64,000 nt of DNA from an uncultured Erysipelotrichaceae bacterium. Its GTDB lineage: Bacteria; Bacillota_I; Bacilli_A; Erysipelotrichales; Erysipelotrichaceae. Location: contig CAMCKH010000006.1 in NCBI GenBank assembly GCA_945875435.1, positions 1-64,000 on the forward strand, given 5' to 3'. The translations under genes and the position numbers were made by a program. The notes under the pieces were generated by a model, which was given only the letters and a program-made list of their open reading frames with translations, searched no databases and was not told the DNA's origin. Below are positions 35,180-45,556 of this stretch, in pieces. Each line of letters opens with the position of its first letter. Position 1 is the first letter of the stretch.

Positions 35180-36772
35180 ATGAGTTTAGATGGAATTGTT
35201 TTAAGTAAAATAGTTAAAGATTTAAAAAATAAATTACCTTTTAAAATAAATAAGATTCAAGAAATTAGTAATAGCGAGTATATTTTCAATCTGTTTTCAA
35301 ATAATTTAAAATATAATTTATTAATTAGCACCCAAGCTGATACTAACAGAGTACATTTCACTAATAAAATTTTTTCATCTATCAACAAGAGTAATTTTTA
35401 CCTTTCTTTAAAAAAATTTTTAATTAACGGATACATCATTGACATTATTCAAAAAGAATTTGATAGAGTGATTATTTTTAAAATAAAAAATCTTAATCAC
35501 TTGTATGATGAGGTTTATTATGATTTATATGTGGAATTAATTGGAAAATTTTCTAACATTATACTGGTTAATAACCAAACAAATACTATAATCGATGCTA
35601 ATAAAAAAATATTTTCAATCGAAGATAATAAAAGAAATATACAAATTAACCTAAAGTTTGAGGAATTAAAAAGAGAACACAAAGAAGATCCTTTTAACTC
35701 AAAAGATTTCGATTACAATTTAAAATATCAGGGATTTTCTAATTCTCTTCATCAAGAGATTCAAAAAAGAATTGAAAATGGTGAAAAGTTCAATAACATC
35801 ATTAATGAAATAAATGATAGTAATTCATTATTTTTTGATACAGATTTCCATATAATACCCTTTGGTCAAAAATATAAAAAATTAGATCTACATTATGGTT
35901 TTGACTATATATATGATGAAATTGCTAGCAAAAATAGAAATAAAATTTTAGAAAATAAAATTTTCAAATTAATTAAAAAAGAAGTGAAGCATTTTTCTAA
36001 TAAAGTTAAAAATATTCAAAATGATTTAAACAACTCTTATAATTATGATATTTATAAAAATTACGGAGAGCTTCTTTTCATGTATGAAAATTTGATGCAA
36101 AAAGGGCTTAATTATATTCAAATTAACGATTATAATAACAATACAATCAAAATAGAAATAGATCCTAAATTAAGCGTTAAAGAAAATGCTAATAAATACT
36201 TTCAAAAATATCATAAATTAAAAAGAAGTATTGATTTTTTAAATAAGGAATTAAAATTAGCCAATGATAGTTACGACTATTTTTCGACTCTTCAAGAACA
36301 AATTTCATTAAACAGTTACGAAGATATTTTAGATATAAAGGATGAATTAATAAGATTAAATTATCTTAAAAACGATAAAGCTAAAGATAAAAACAAAAAA
36401 AATAAAAAAACACCTACCATATATAAAATACATTACAATAACAAAACTATAATTTATGGTAAAAATAATGTTCAAAATAATTACATAAGTTCAAAATTAA
36501 GTAAAGATAATTATTATTTTTTTCACACTAAAGATTATAGCGGTTCGCATTTAATGATTAATGATGATAAGTTAAATGAAGATGAGATAAGGTTATGTGC
36601 GATGATTGCAGCATACTTTAGTAAAGGAAGAAACAGCAGCTCTATACCTGTTGATTATTGTTTATATAAAGATGTTAAAAAAATAAATGGTTCTAAAGTA
36701 GCTTTAAAAAACCAAAAAACCATTTACATTGATATAAATTTAGATTTATTGAATGAATTAAAGATCATTTAA
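35180..36772 (+). CDS. rqcH: NFACT protein RqcH (FbpA/Rqc2 homologue)
   Basis: 530 residues. NFACT-N (MSLDGIVLSKIVKDLKNKLP, then RVHFTNKIFSSINKSNFY), helix-hairpin-helix part, coiled coil (about 320-390), and NFACT-R (IYGKNNVQNNYISSKLSKDN, YYFFHTKDYSGSHLMI, IAAYFSKGRNSSSIPVDYCL). RqcH binds stalled 50S subunits and recruits Ala-tRNA to build alanine tails; it was earlier described as a fibronectin-binding protein. The D.Y.GSH signature is intact (DYSGSHLMI). Together with RqcP, Pth and tmRNA, much of the ribosome-rescue set is in this window. Confidence 0.93.
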   Translation: MSLDGIVLSKIVKDLKNKLPFKINKIQEISNSEYIFNLFSNNLKYNLLISTQADTNRVHFTNKIFSSINKSNFYLSLKKFLINGYIIDIIQKEFDRVIIFKIKNLNHLYDEVYYDLYVELIGKFSNIILVNNQTNTIIDANKKIFSIEDNKRNIQINLKFEELKREHKEDPFNSKDFDYNLKYQGFSNSLHQEIQKRIENGEKFNNIINEINDSNSLFFDTDFHIIPFGQKYKKLDLHYGFDYIYDEIASKNRNKILENKIFKLIKKEVKHFSNKVKNIQNDLNNSYNYDIYKNYGELLFMYENLMQKGLNYIQINDYNNNTIKIEIDPKLSVKENANKYFQKYHKLKRSIDFLNKELKLANDSYDYFSTLQEQISLNSYEDILDIKDELIRLNYLKNDKAKDKNKKNKKTPTIYKIHYNNKTIIYGKNNVQNNYISSKLSKDNYYFFHTKDYSGSHLMINDDKLNEDEIRLCAMIAAYFSKGRNSSSIPVDYCLYKDVKKINGSKVALKNQKTIYIDINLDLLNELKII

Positions 36773-37489
36773 TTCTTCTATATACTTTTTAAGAGTAATA
36801 ATTTCAAAAGGTTTTAATTTTCTACTTTCACCCTGTTTTAAATTGCCAATTTCAACACAACCAAAAGAAACTCTATGGAGTTGTATCACTTTATAATTGA
36901 AAAGTTCAAACATTTTTCTAATTTGTCTATTATAACCCTCAAATATAGTTACTTGAAGTGATGTGGTGTTTTTGTTGAAATTTTTTTTGTTTATTTTAAT
37001 TTTAGAATAACCAGTTTTAAAAACTCCATCCAATAAGACCCCTTTACTTAAAGTTTTGACAACATCTTCCTCAACAATACCATCCACTACCACATTATAA
37101 GTTTTTGGTATCTTAAATTTTGGATGAAGTAATTTATTGGTGAGTTCACCATCATTGCTCATTAAAAGAAGTCCGCTGCTTTCAAAATCTAATCTACCAA
37201 TAGGAAATATTCTATAATTAGTTTCAATCAATTCAGTAACACATTTTCTACCTCTATCATCACTTACTGAACTTAAATAAAATTTAGGTTTATTTAAAAG
37301 ATAAGTAATTTTTTCTTCTCTTTTTAATATTTTTCCATTTATTTCTATCACATCATTGAAACTTACTTTAATACCCAATTGATTAACAATTTCACCATTT
37401 ACTTTTACTTTACCAGAAACTATCAAATCCTCAGCTTTTCTCCTAGAACAAACTCCGCTAGCTGCGATTATTTTTTGTAATCTTTCCAT
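36758..37489 (-). CDS. Ribosomal pseudouridine synthase, RsuA/RluB family
   Basis: 243 residues. N-terminal S4 domain (MERLQKIIAASGVCSRRKAE, LIVSGKVKVNGE), then the catalytic block IFPIGRLDFESSGLLLMSND with the nucleophilic Asp, and GYNRQIRKMFELF. It modifies uridines in rRNA (RluB-like on 23S is likely). Its end overlaps the converging rqcH gene by 15 bases and its start overlaps the glucosaminidase stop by 32 bases. Confidence 0.92.
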   Translation of the reverse strand: MERLQKIIAASGVCSRRKAEDLIVSGKVKVNGEIVNQLGIKVSFNDVIEINGKILKREEKITYLLNKPKFYLSSVSDDRGRKCVTELIETNYRIFPIGRLDFESSGLLLMSNDGELTNKLLHPKFKIPKTYNVVVDGIVEEDVVKTLSKGVLLDGVFKTGYSKIKINKKNFNKNTTSLQVTIFEGYNRQIRKMFELFNYKVIQLHRVSFGCVEIGNLKQGESRKLKPFEIITLKKYIEELNDL

Positions 37490-40067
37490 ATTTTACCTTC
37501 TTTCTAAATATATACGCTAAAGAAATCATAACCAAAACTAAAGAAACTATCATAGTGTTGATAAACAAAATCATATAATTTATTTCTTTTGTTTCTTTAT
37601 TTAAATTTTCATAAACGTCTTCAAAATCATAATTGTTGCTGCTATTTCTTCTAACTAAAATAAATCTACCGGTGTTTCTGGTTATAAAACTGATTGAACT
37701 TTTGCTTCTGGTAGTTTTTAATTTAATCAAATCATCACCATCAATATAAAACATAGTATATATTCCGTTAATATCATTCTCATTAATTTTTAACGATACA
37801 ACTAATTGATTCATCGGATTAAACTCATCATAATTTCTAATGATTTTAAAATTAAAACCATCCACAACCTCATAACCATTAGATGTTAGAAATTCAAGTT
37901 GTTTTTTATCAATTTTATATTTTTCTATAAAAACATTAAAAACATCATTAAAAATAAAATTATTATCTCTATTATTTAAAGTGCTTAAATATAAACCAGA
38001 TACACTTAAATTATAGTTGTTTTTATTTATGGTTAATATTGCATTTTTATTTATAGATGAAGCTTCTTTATCTAATTCTCTTATTTCTAAAATATTTAAA
38101 CTGTATTTGTTTTCAATGAGACTTTCAACAATATTTTTTAAATTATTTTCATTTTTAGAATTAAAATAATCACTTAAAATATTTTTAAAATCAGTTGCAT
38201 CAACCATCAACTCTTTAACTTTAATTATGTTTGAAAAACCATTATAATTGATTTCTATTTCTTGTTTTTCACGATTATAATTAGAAATCATATTTGTATC
38301 TACATTTTTTATTGTACTTTCACCATCATCATAAGTTATCATTAACTTTAAATTTTTAAAATCTAAGTAATTTTCATTTAAAATATATTCATTTTCAACA
38401 TCGAGTAATTCAACTTTTTTTATTTTTTTATATTGTGCAATGTAAGAATTATTTTCTTTGAAATAATGAATAAAATCATAACCTTTTTTGATAGGTTCTG
38501 ATACTTGATTAATTAAATCTTTAGGGATGTTGAAGCTAATGACATTTCCGTCTTTGTAACTTCCATCTTGAGCATTATAAGTAACTTTATGATACTCTTT
38601 TTCTACATAACCATTATTTATATAATAATCGACTACACTTTTATCTATATAACCTATATTAGATATGAAATCATAATTTTTACTTAACAAAAACGAGTTA
38701 TCCAACTGAACCTTATAGCTATTTTTAAGTTCTTTTAAAACAATCATAGAGGTATTATTTTTACCTTTTAAAGTATACAGAATTTCATCTTTATTGGTGT
38801 TAGCGTAAATATTTAAATCTTCCTCATCTAAAATAATGGCTAAATTATAATTATTATAATCTAAAGATCCTAATTTTTGATCTATTTTTGCATATATAGA
38901 GGCTATTTTTTCTCCCCAATAAATGTCTTTAGAATAGGCTTTATTAAGACCCATAGCTTTATTACCAAAAAAAGTACCACTATAATCACTATTCTTAATA
39001 TCAGAAAAAAGTGAACTCATATAATATTTAGCGTGCGAATATATTGAATTTTGTATATTTAAATATCTATCATTAGAATTTTCTAACTCATTGTCATAAG
39101 CTTTTTCTTTGAAAACACTATTCTTATGGTAAGAATCTATACTTCTACCATAATCACTTTCATAAATCGCAAGACTAAGCATCATTAAAGCGTTAGCCCC
39201 ATATAGATATTGATATTCAAAAAAAGAAATAATTTCATCATATAATTGACTTTTATTTACAATATCATTAATACCATCTCCATCTTCATCTATAAAACGA
39301 TTTATTTTGCCATCAAATTTTAAATCATTCTTAAAATATCCTTCAACACTTAAAGGATCATAATTGGTAAAGGTTCTGTATGGTAAATATTGATAATAAT
39401 TAAAATATGGATCGTTTTTATTTAAAGCATTACTATGATCTTTATTTTTTAAATCGTCAACCATTTTATAAAAATCAGAATAAAAATAATTACCATCATA
39501 ACTAAAATATTCTTGATTATTTGTTAAAAATTGGATATCAACCCCTAAATTAATCATAAAAGCATAAAAATCATTATCTAATTGATTTTTTACTTGGTGA
39601 TAAACCACATTGTTTATTTTTTTATAACTACTAATTCTAACATTTAATTCTTCATAAGGAATTAAAGTGTAATCATCTTTACTTATTTCAATAACTTGAG
39701 AAGCGATATATACCTTACCTTTATATTGATCACCATCAATAAAAACAGCATCCGCCCCAAAACAAGCATTCATATAATTTGTTTGATCATTAATATGATA
39801 TTCAATTTCATAATCACATACCTCATTACTTTTTAAATATGCGATTCCATATTCTACATTATAATATTCTTCATCTTTTTTGATAGCCAAATTATCATAA
39901 CTATCAATATTATCATCATAAAAACTTTTAGCTTCTTCGTATGTTGAAAAAAAATCAATATCCTTATTCCCTTTTACATCATATACAATAAAATTAGAAG
40001 CAGTTACATTAAAAGGTAAAATAATAATTATAATTAAACTTAACAAAAATATTTTCAAATACCTCAT
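37458..40067 (-). CDS. Membrane-anchored glucosaminidase-type cell-wall hydrolase
   Basis: 869 residues. A signal peptide (YLKIFLLSLIIIIILPFNVT) precedes a long N-terminal part with a calcium-loop motif (DEDGDGINDIV), then a glucosaminidase/lysozyme-like domain (ANALMMLSLAIYESDYGRSI with the likely catalytic Glu, and YLNIQNSIYSHAKYYMSSLF, GNKAMGLNKAYSKDIYWGEK), an SH3-like piece, further repeats, and a C-terminal helix (MILFINTMIVSLVLVMISLA). It would cut peptidoglycan at the membrane surface. Lying directly downstream of the type VII genes, it may open the wall for the secretion machine. A TAAAAT box six bases before the ATG suggests its own leaderless transcript. Confidence 0.75.
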   Translation of the reverse strand: MRYLKIFLLSLIIIIILPFNVTASNFIVYDVKGNKDIDFFSTYEEAKSFYDDNIDSYDNLAIKKDEEYYNVEYGIAYLKSNEVCDYEIEYHINDQTNYMNACFGADAVFIDGDQYKGKVYIASQVIEISKDDYTLIPYEELNVRISSYKKINNVVYHQVKNQLDNDFYAFMINLGVDIQFLTNNQEYFSYDGNYFYSDFYKMVDDLKNKDHSNALNKNDPYFNYYQYLPYRTFTNYDPLSVEGYFKNDLKFDGKINRFIDEDGDGINDIVNKSQLYDEIISFFEYQYLYGANALMMLSLAIYESDYGRSIDSYHKNSVFKEKAYDNELENSNDRYLNIQNSIYSHAKYYMSSLFSDIKNSDYSGTFFGNKAMGLNKAYSKDIYWGEKIASIYAKIDQKLGSLDYNNYNLAIILDEEDLNIYANTNKDEILYTLKGKNNTSMIVLKELKNSYKVQLDNSFLLSKNYDFISNIGYIDKSVVDYYINNGYVEKEYHKVTYNAQDGSYKDGNVISFNIPKDLINQVSEPIKKGYDFIHYFKENNSYIAQYKKIKKVELLDVENEYILNENYLDFKNLKLMITYDDGESTIKNVDTNMISNYNREKQEIEINYNGFSNIIKVKELMVDATDFKNILSDYFNSKNENNLKNIVESLIENKYSLNILEIRELDKEASSINKNAILTINKNNYNLSVSGLYLSTLNNRDNNFIFNDVFNVFIEKYKIDKKQLEFLTSNGYEVVDGFNFKIIRNYDEFNPMNQLVVSLKINENDINGIYTMFYIDGDDLIKLKTTRSKSSISFITRNTGRFILVRRNSSNNYDFEDVYENLNKETKEINYMILFINTMIVSLVLVMISLAYIFRKKVKYGKITKNNRS

Positions 40068-40073
40068 AACTAT

Positions 40074-40079
40074 ATTTTA
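40074..40079 (-). promoter_or_regulatory. -10 box of the glucosaminidase gene, leaderless-type
   Basis: TAAAAT on the minus strand ends six bases before the ATG at 40067, inside the 18-base gap after the YukD gene. Confidence 0.4.
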
Positions 40080-40085
40080 CAACAT

Positions 40086-40319
40086 TTAAAAAAATAATGT
40101 TAATTCTATAAAATTATATAGACCTAGTTCTTTTATTTTTTTATCTAAATCCAGAAAAATATCATCTAATTCATAATATATCAAAATATCTTCCTTATCT
40201 ATTCTTAAAACATCTGCTACCAAATCAATCATATTTCTTAAAGTTAGATTAGTTTCAACTCTTAATTCATACCTCTTGTTAAAATTAATTACTTTTAAAA
40301 TTATATAAACACTATTCAT
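40086..40319 (-). CDS. esaB: YukD/EsaB ubiquitin-like type VII secretion protein
   Basis: 77 residues: YIILKVINFNKRYELRVETN, then LTLRNMIDLVADVLRIDKED and KIKELGLYNFIELTLFF. The length and beta-grasp pattern, and its place directly after essC, are those of YukD/EsaB, a cytoplasmic regulator or component of the Firmicute type VII system. It overlaps essC by eight bases. Confidence 0.75.
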   Translation of the reverse strand: MNSVYIILKVINFNKRYELRVETNLTLRNMIDLVADVLRIDKEDILIYYELDDIFLDLDKKIKELGLYNFIELTLFF

Positions 40320-43300
40320 ATTCTATCAAAACACTCTTTTCGTCACATATATAAATTCCTTGATTGTTTTTAATTTCTTTATTGTAATTTATTGTATACT
40401 GTTTCAAAATTCCACTACCAATAAATAATAAAGGGATATTTAAAAAATTTTCATACTTTTTCTCATATTCTTTATAATCCATAAAAATTATATTTTGTTT
40501 ATAATCATTTAATTTTAATTGATATTTTTTTAATAAATTATCATTAAATGAAGTTATTATTAGACAATTATGAACATTAAAATTATGTATTATATAATCA
40601 AAAAATTCTAATTCAATACCTAAATATAATTGGTTTTCAAATAATTTTACTTCTATTTTACCTGGTTTATTTTTAATAAAAGAACTTTCTTTAAATTTGA
40701 CTAAATTAAAATCACCTACACTAAATAATCTGTATCTTAATATTTTATTGATTTTAAAATAACCTTCAGTATCTTTAATATTAGAGTTTAATTTTTTGTT
40801 AAAAATGCTACTTAAATCATTTTCTCCCAATTTAGAAACAGTAATGGTATTATCAATATAATTAAATATTTGAAAATTTATATTATGATAATTATTAGTG
40901 AAAAAAATCAATTTAAAATTATATTTACTACTATTTTCTAAAATGTTTTTAATAATATAGTTATCTTTATTTATAAATTCAAAGAAATTGTAATAATCAT
41001 CAATTATTATAATTGTATTTTTATTAAAAATATTAGGTTTTTTCAATAATAACTTAACTAAATAATTAATATCATCATTTTGAAAATTAATAATCGTATT
41101 ATTGCCTAATGTATTTTGGAAACAATCATAATTACCTTTTAAAAAGTTGCATAATATATAAGTGTGATTTTTAAAATTAAGATAAATATTTAAAAGTATT
41201 AACTTTATAAAGCGTTGTTTAATTTCTTGATTTTTAGATATAATTAATGAATTTTGAAACATAGAAATACTAGCATAATATTGTTTATTTTGATAATAAT
41301 CATCAACAATTCCAAAATAAATGTTGTCATATTTATAATTAACTTTTGGTATTGTGAAAAAATTTATTTCAGGTATATCGTTAAACCACAATGATTCTTT
41401 TTTGAAATTAGGGTATTTTTCTATCAAATATTTTGAAATTGCTTTACTTTCATTAATATTTAAGTTATTTTGAAGATTATTGCTGTATAAGGTGTTGAAA
41501 TTTTTATCCACTATATCTACTCTTCCACTTCCTGTATCTGCGATATTTGAATTAGCATAAATTGAATAACCTTTTCTTTCTTGAAAACTGCTTTTCAAAT
41601 TAAATTGACCAATTTCATTAATATAATAAGAATCATCGCTGCCAATCACTTCTTTTGATTCGGATTTACTGTTTAGTTTTAATGCTATTTTAAAATTTGT
41701 ATTCAATTTTATTTGTTCATCAATAACTCCACTTACACTTTGACTAGATAAAATTAATTTTAAACCTAAGGATCTTCCTATCCTAGAAATACTTATAATT
41801 TCTTGAATAAATTCTGGTTGTGTTTTTTTAAGTTCAGCAAATTCATCCACAACTACTACTAAATATTTAATATCATCATTATATTTACGATAAATTTCTA
41901 AATTCGATACATTCACATTATTTTTTAAGCTGCATATTCTAAATTTTTCTTGTCTTCTAATGCATTCATTTTTAAATGAAATTATTATTTTTTCAAATTC
42001 TAAAATATCAATATTAGAAACATGAGAAATTAAATGTGGAATTGTTTTATTTTTATACATCAAAGATTGCACAATGCCACTACCTTTAAAATCTATAATG
42101 ACTAGATTAAGTTCTTTAGGGCTGTAATTATAAACCAAAGATAGACACAAGGATATTAAAAGTTCACTTTTGCCGCTACCCGTAGTTCCTACCACTAGTC
42201 CATGCGGCCCATCTTTATCATCATCCAAATTTAATTCAATATGTTTATTGTTACAATATCCAATTGTTGCTATAATTCCTTTTTTATTAGTATCTTTACT
42301 ATGAAATGTTAAGAATTTCTTTTCTTTATTTTCTTTTAAACTTAAAGTATTAATTTTATCAACTATTTTTATATCATATTTAAAATTTTTAATGCAAAGT
42401 TTAATTTCTCTATCTCCATCATAATAAACACCAACATCGTTAAGATAATTGATATTAGGTTTTATATTTTTAGAATTAAAATAAATATAATGACAATTTT
42501 CTCTCTCTTTAACTTCAAAATCACCTATCACAAAAACTATCAGTTTGTTTTTGCACTGTAAAAAATTTAATTCTTCATCAAAAATCATTCGCTGATTATC
42601 GTAAATAAAATGAATATCTTTATATAAATAATAATTTTCATCTATAAATTTTTGATTTGCATATATTGAAAACTTAATTTTATTTGGATCACATATCATA
42701 AGCAATTGTAAATATATATAATTAAAATAATAATTGATATTTTTACAAGATATTGAAAGATTTTCTTTAAAAATATTAAATAAATAAGGATAATCTTCAA
42801 TTACAAGTTCTTTTTTTAATTCGTTTATTTCAATTTCGCAATTTATTAAATAATTATAATATCCAAGATTTATCAACGCTTCATCACGATAATTAAGGTT
42901 TTTAAAATCATTACAATAAATATTTTTAGTGTATAAAATAAGCTGGTTTTTATAACTTTGAATATTATTTTTTATTTTGTGTATTATTTTTTTTCTTTCT
43001 TTTTCTTTTTCAATTAATTCTTTTTGTTTTTTCTTTTTAATAACGATATAATTAATACTTTGCCAAAAAACTAAAGATAAAAACATTGAAATCGGAAAAA
43101 TTATAGCGATTATATTTTCAAAAAAATTTCTACCTTTATCAAGATTTATATAAAAATTAAAAAATGCAGTTATTAAAGAAACTAAACTCATTGTAAAAAC
43201 GGGTCCTAATTGTAATAAAAAACTTCTCTCTTCTTTAACTGTTTGTTTATCAAAATTACTATTTAAAATCAAATTCGGTTTATCTACTATATTATTGTTT

Positions 43301-43806
43301 TTTAAAAAATCATATTTATTAATTTTAAAGCTAAATTTTTGATTAAAATTATTATTATTTATTAAATTATTAGAAACTAAAATAATTTTTGAATGATATA
43401 TAATTCTATACTGCTGAAAATCGATAATATCTCCATCTTTCAAAAAATAATCATTAGTTATTTTATTGGTGTTTAAAAATATTTCACCGTATTTATATAA
43501 AAAATGTTTATTTTTAATAACAAAAAGATGAAAATCTAATTTTTTTTCATTGGCTATTTTTTGATATGAGTATTTTGAAAATTCATAAAAAGATAATTCG
43601 ATATTATAAAATAATTTATTATTTTTAATCTTATATATTTTATTATTAACTATTTTAACACTATTACTTCCATCTAAAAATAAATAGTCTTTTTTTAATT
43701 TTAAATATAAATTATTATCAATTTCAAAAAAGGAGAAGGAAAAACCCTTCTCCTTATCAACAAATTTTTTAACTAAAATGTTGTTTTTTCTAATTATTAC
43801 CAACAT
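40312..43806 (-). CDS. essC: EssC-type FtsK/SpoIIIE ATPase, reduced
   Basis: 1164 residues; staphylococcal EssC has about 1480. The N-terminal FHA-like part (about 1-160) is followed by two membrane helices (LLQLGPVFTMSLVSLITAFF and IIAIIFPISMFLSLVFW), then the first FtsK domain with Walker A HGLVVGTTGSGKSELLI (about residue 540) and Walker B YLVVVVDEFAELKK (about 650). The second domain (about 835-985) keeps a Walker B-like NTIIIIDDYYNFF but has no GxxxxGKS, and only a remnant of the third is present. The motor and substrate receptor of the secretion system. Overlaps both neighbours. Confidence 0.85.
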   Translation of the reverse strand: MLVIIRKNNILVKKFVDKEKGFSFSFFEIDNNLYLKLKKDYLFLDGSNSVKIVNNKIYKIKNNKLFYNIELSFYEFSKYSYQKIANEKKLDFHLFVIKNKHFLYKYGEIFLNTNKITNDYFLKDGDIIDFQQYRIIYHSKIILVSNNLINNNNFNQKFSFKINKYDFLKNNNIVDKPNLILNSNFDKQTVKEERSFLLQLGPVFTMSLVSLITAFFNFYINLDKGRNFFENIIAIIFPISMFLSLVFWQSINYIVIKKKKQKELIEKEKERKKIIHKIKNNIQSYKNQLILYTKNIYCNDFKNLNYRDEALINLGYYNYLINCEIEINELKKELVIEDYPYLFNIFKENLSISCKNINYYFNYIYLQLLMICDPNKIKFSIYANQKFIDENYYLYKDIHFIYDNQRMIFDEELNFLQCKNKLIVFVIGDFEVKERENCHYIYFNSKNIKPNINYLNDVGVYYDGDREIKLCIKNFKYDIKIVDKINTLSLKENKEKKFLTFHSKDTNKKGIIATIGYCNNKHIELNLDDDKDGPHGLVVGTTGSGKSELLISLCLSLVYNYSPKELNLVIIDFKGSGIVQSLMYKNKTIPHLISHVSNIDILEFEKIIISFKNECIRRQEKFRICSLKNNVNVSNLEIYRKYNDDIKYLVVVVDEFAELKKTQPEFIQEIISISRIGRSLGLKLILSSQSVSGVIDEQIKLNTNFKIALKLNSKSESKEVIGSDDSYYINEIGQFNLKSSFQERKGYSIYANSNIADTGSGRVDIVDKNFNTLYSNNLQNNLNINESKAISKYLIEKYPNFKKESLWFNDIPEINFFTIPKVNYKYDNIYFGIVDDYYQNKQYYASISMFQNSLIISKNQEIKQRFIKLILLNIYLNFKNHTYILCNFLKGNYDCFQNTLGNNTIINFQNDDINYLVKLLLKKPNIFNKNTIIIIDDYYNFFEFINKDNYIIKNILENSSKYNFKLIFFTNNYHNINFQIFNYIDNTITVSKLGENDLSSIFNKKLNSNIKDTEGYFKINKILRYRLFSVGDFNLVKFKESSFIKNKPGKIEVKLFENQLYLGIELEFFDYIIHNFNVHNCLIITSFNDNLLKKYQLKLNDYKQNIIFMDYKEYEKKYENFLNIPLLFIGSGILKQYTINYNKEIKNNQGIYICDEKSVLIEYE

Positions 43807-45556
43807 AAGATTTAACCAATACAGTTAATGAAATAGTATATTTATCATCTTTAGTTTTTATTTTTATAATACTAACTCCTTTCTCCTTGCCTTCAACCAT
43901 TCCATTTTCATCAACAGTTACATAATTTGGATTTTCACTTTCAAATACTAAATCATTGAAATTATAATTATCAGGAAGTTCTCTAATACTTATTTTGAAA
44001 ACTTCATTTATTTCTATCGCTTTATGATAATAATTTAAAATTATTCTTCCAGAATCAACTTTATTTATTTTATTTTCTTGAATATTATTATTTTCATAAC
44101 TACAATTAGTTACTTCTTGGAAATTTTTAAACATTTTATTAGTTAGATTTTTAGATAGATCGATTTCATAACTCAATTTAAATTTAGAAAGTATGGTTCT
44201 TTTTGTATTTGTTTTTAACTTTAAAACTCTATTTGTCTTTATATTGGTACATAAATTCAAATGTGGATTATTAATGTTTTCTACAATATCTTCTGGAAAA
44301 TCTAAAGAATATTGTTTTTCTTTATAAAATACATAAGAATTTAAATCAAAAGACAAACCTGTTTCCACCTCAATATCCGCAATATTGATGTTCATTGTAG
44401 AAATTCCAGCGTTAAAAGATATTGTGGCACCAGCACTAGCTTTAATCAAATTATAAAAATCATTAGAATTTTCATTTATAAATCTAACAGCATCTCCCTT
44501 TCTTTCAAACCCAATAGTATTGTTTGTAGAAAAAGTAAATTCTACCCTTCCACTCACATAAAAATTTACATTTAAAGTTAAAACTAAATAAGTTTGGCTA
44601 AAAGCATCAATTGGGGTTTTTATATTTAATAACGGAATGCTTTGGGCTAATATATCATAATTTTGACTATATAATTTTTGAATTTTTAAAATTAAATCAC
44701 TAGATATTTCTTTTTTAAAATCAAAATTTTTATAAACACTGTAATCTTTTTTATAACCTGCTTTACTGCTTGTTTTAAAATTTAATTTAAAATATGTATA
44801 GTCATCATTTTTTAATCTTATTTGTGGTTTTATATCATAAATATCACTCTCAAAATAAAAACTTCCAAATTTTCTATTATTTAAAATTGATAATGATAAC
44901 TTATCAGCATTTACACTATATGCGATTTCATAATTTCCTATTTTTGTAGTTTTTGAAAATAAATTATTAGAAATTTTTTCTAATAATTCATCTTTTTTGA
45001 CTAGACTCTCAAATTCTAATAATTCAATAATTTCAGCATTCTTAAAATCAATATTTTTATCGTAATAAAAATCAATATTTTGAAAAATATCATCATATTT
45101 TATTTTGTTTTCTGCGCAATAATTATTTATATCTTTGTTTTTTAAAATATTTTTATTTTTCAAAATGATATTATTTTTAACTTTTAAAAAATTATTTTCT
45201 TTAATTTTATCTATTCGAGAAATATAAGTATCAGCATCTTCTTTATTTACATATTTATCTTTCGAAATATCATCTACAATCCCTAATTCTAAAGATTTGT
45301 TTAAATAATCCGAATCAGATACTTTTTCCGGAATTACTGAATAGATTGTTAATACTTCGAGGAGATAAAAAAGATTTAAAGGTTCATTCAAATCAACATT
45401 TTCAACTCTAAAACCAAAATCTTTAAGATTGGTTATGTGAAATTTGTTAGAAAAATCATTTAAAAATTCTTTTTTGCTATAAAAATTAGATTTACAGGAA
45501 ACAACATTTATCAATAACAAACAGGTTATAAATATTTTAGTTAAAATTTGAAGCAT
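43790..45556 (-). CDS. Lipoprotein with C-terminal Big2-like domain in the type VII operon
   Basis: 588 residues. A type II signal peptide with lipobox (ITCLLLINVVSCKS; Cys about residue 21), a helical N-terminal region (about 30-180), a beta-rich middle (about 190-430), and a C-terminal Big2/Ig-like fold (VTVDENGMVEGKEKGVSIIK, IKTKDDKYTISLTVLV). I know no type VII component with this layout. It overlaps the second WXG100 gene by 20 bases and essC by 17, so it is made with the core machine and is likely part of it on the outer face of the membrane. EsaA, EssA and EssB are not recognisable around it. Confidence 0.7.
   Translation of the reverse strand: MLQILTKIFITCLLLINVVSCKSNFYSKKEFLNDFSNKFHITNLKDFGFRVENVDLNEPLNLFYLLEVLTIYSVIPEKVSDSDYLNKSLELGIVDDISKDKYVNKEDADTYISRIDKIKENNFLKVKNNIILKNKNILKNKDINNYCAENKIKYDDIFQNIDFYYDKNIDFKNAEIIELLEFESLVKKDELLEKISNNLFSKTTKIGNYEIAYSVNADKLSLSILNNRKFGSFYFESDIYDIKPQIRLKNDDYTYFKLNFKTSSKAGYKKDYSVYKNFDFKKEISSDLILKIQKLYSQNYDILAQSIPLLNIKTPIDAFSQTYLVLTLNVNFYVSGRVEFTFSTNNTIGFERKGDAVRFINENSNDFYNLIKASAGATISFNAGISTMNINIADIEVETGLSFDLNSYVFYKEKQYSLDFPEDIVENINNPHLNLCTNIKTNRVLKLKTNTKRTILSKFKLSYEIDLSKNLTNKMFKNFQEVTNCSYENNNIQENKINKVDSGRIILNYYHKAIEINEVFKISIRELPDNYNFNDLVFESENPNYVTVDENGMVEGKEKGVSIIKIKTKDDKYTISLTVLVKSYVGNN

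Noticed and set aside
43790..45556. EsaA or EssB under another guise
   Set aside because: It has a lipobox, no internal membrane helix and a Big2-like end; EsaA has several membrane helices and EssB a cytoplasmic pseudokinase, so neither fits.
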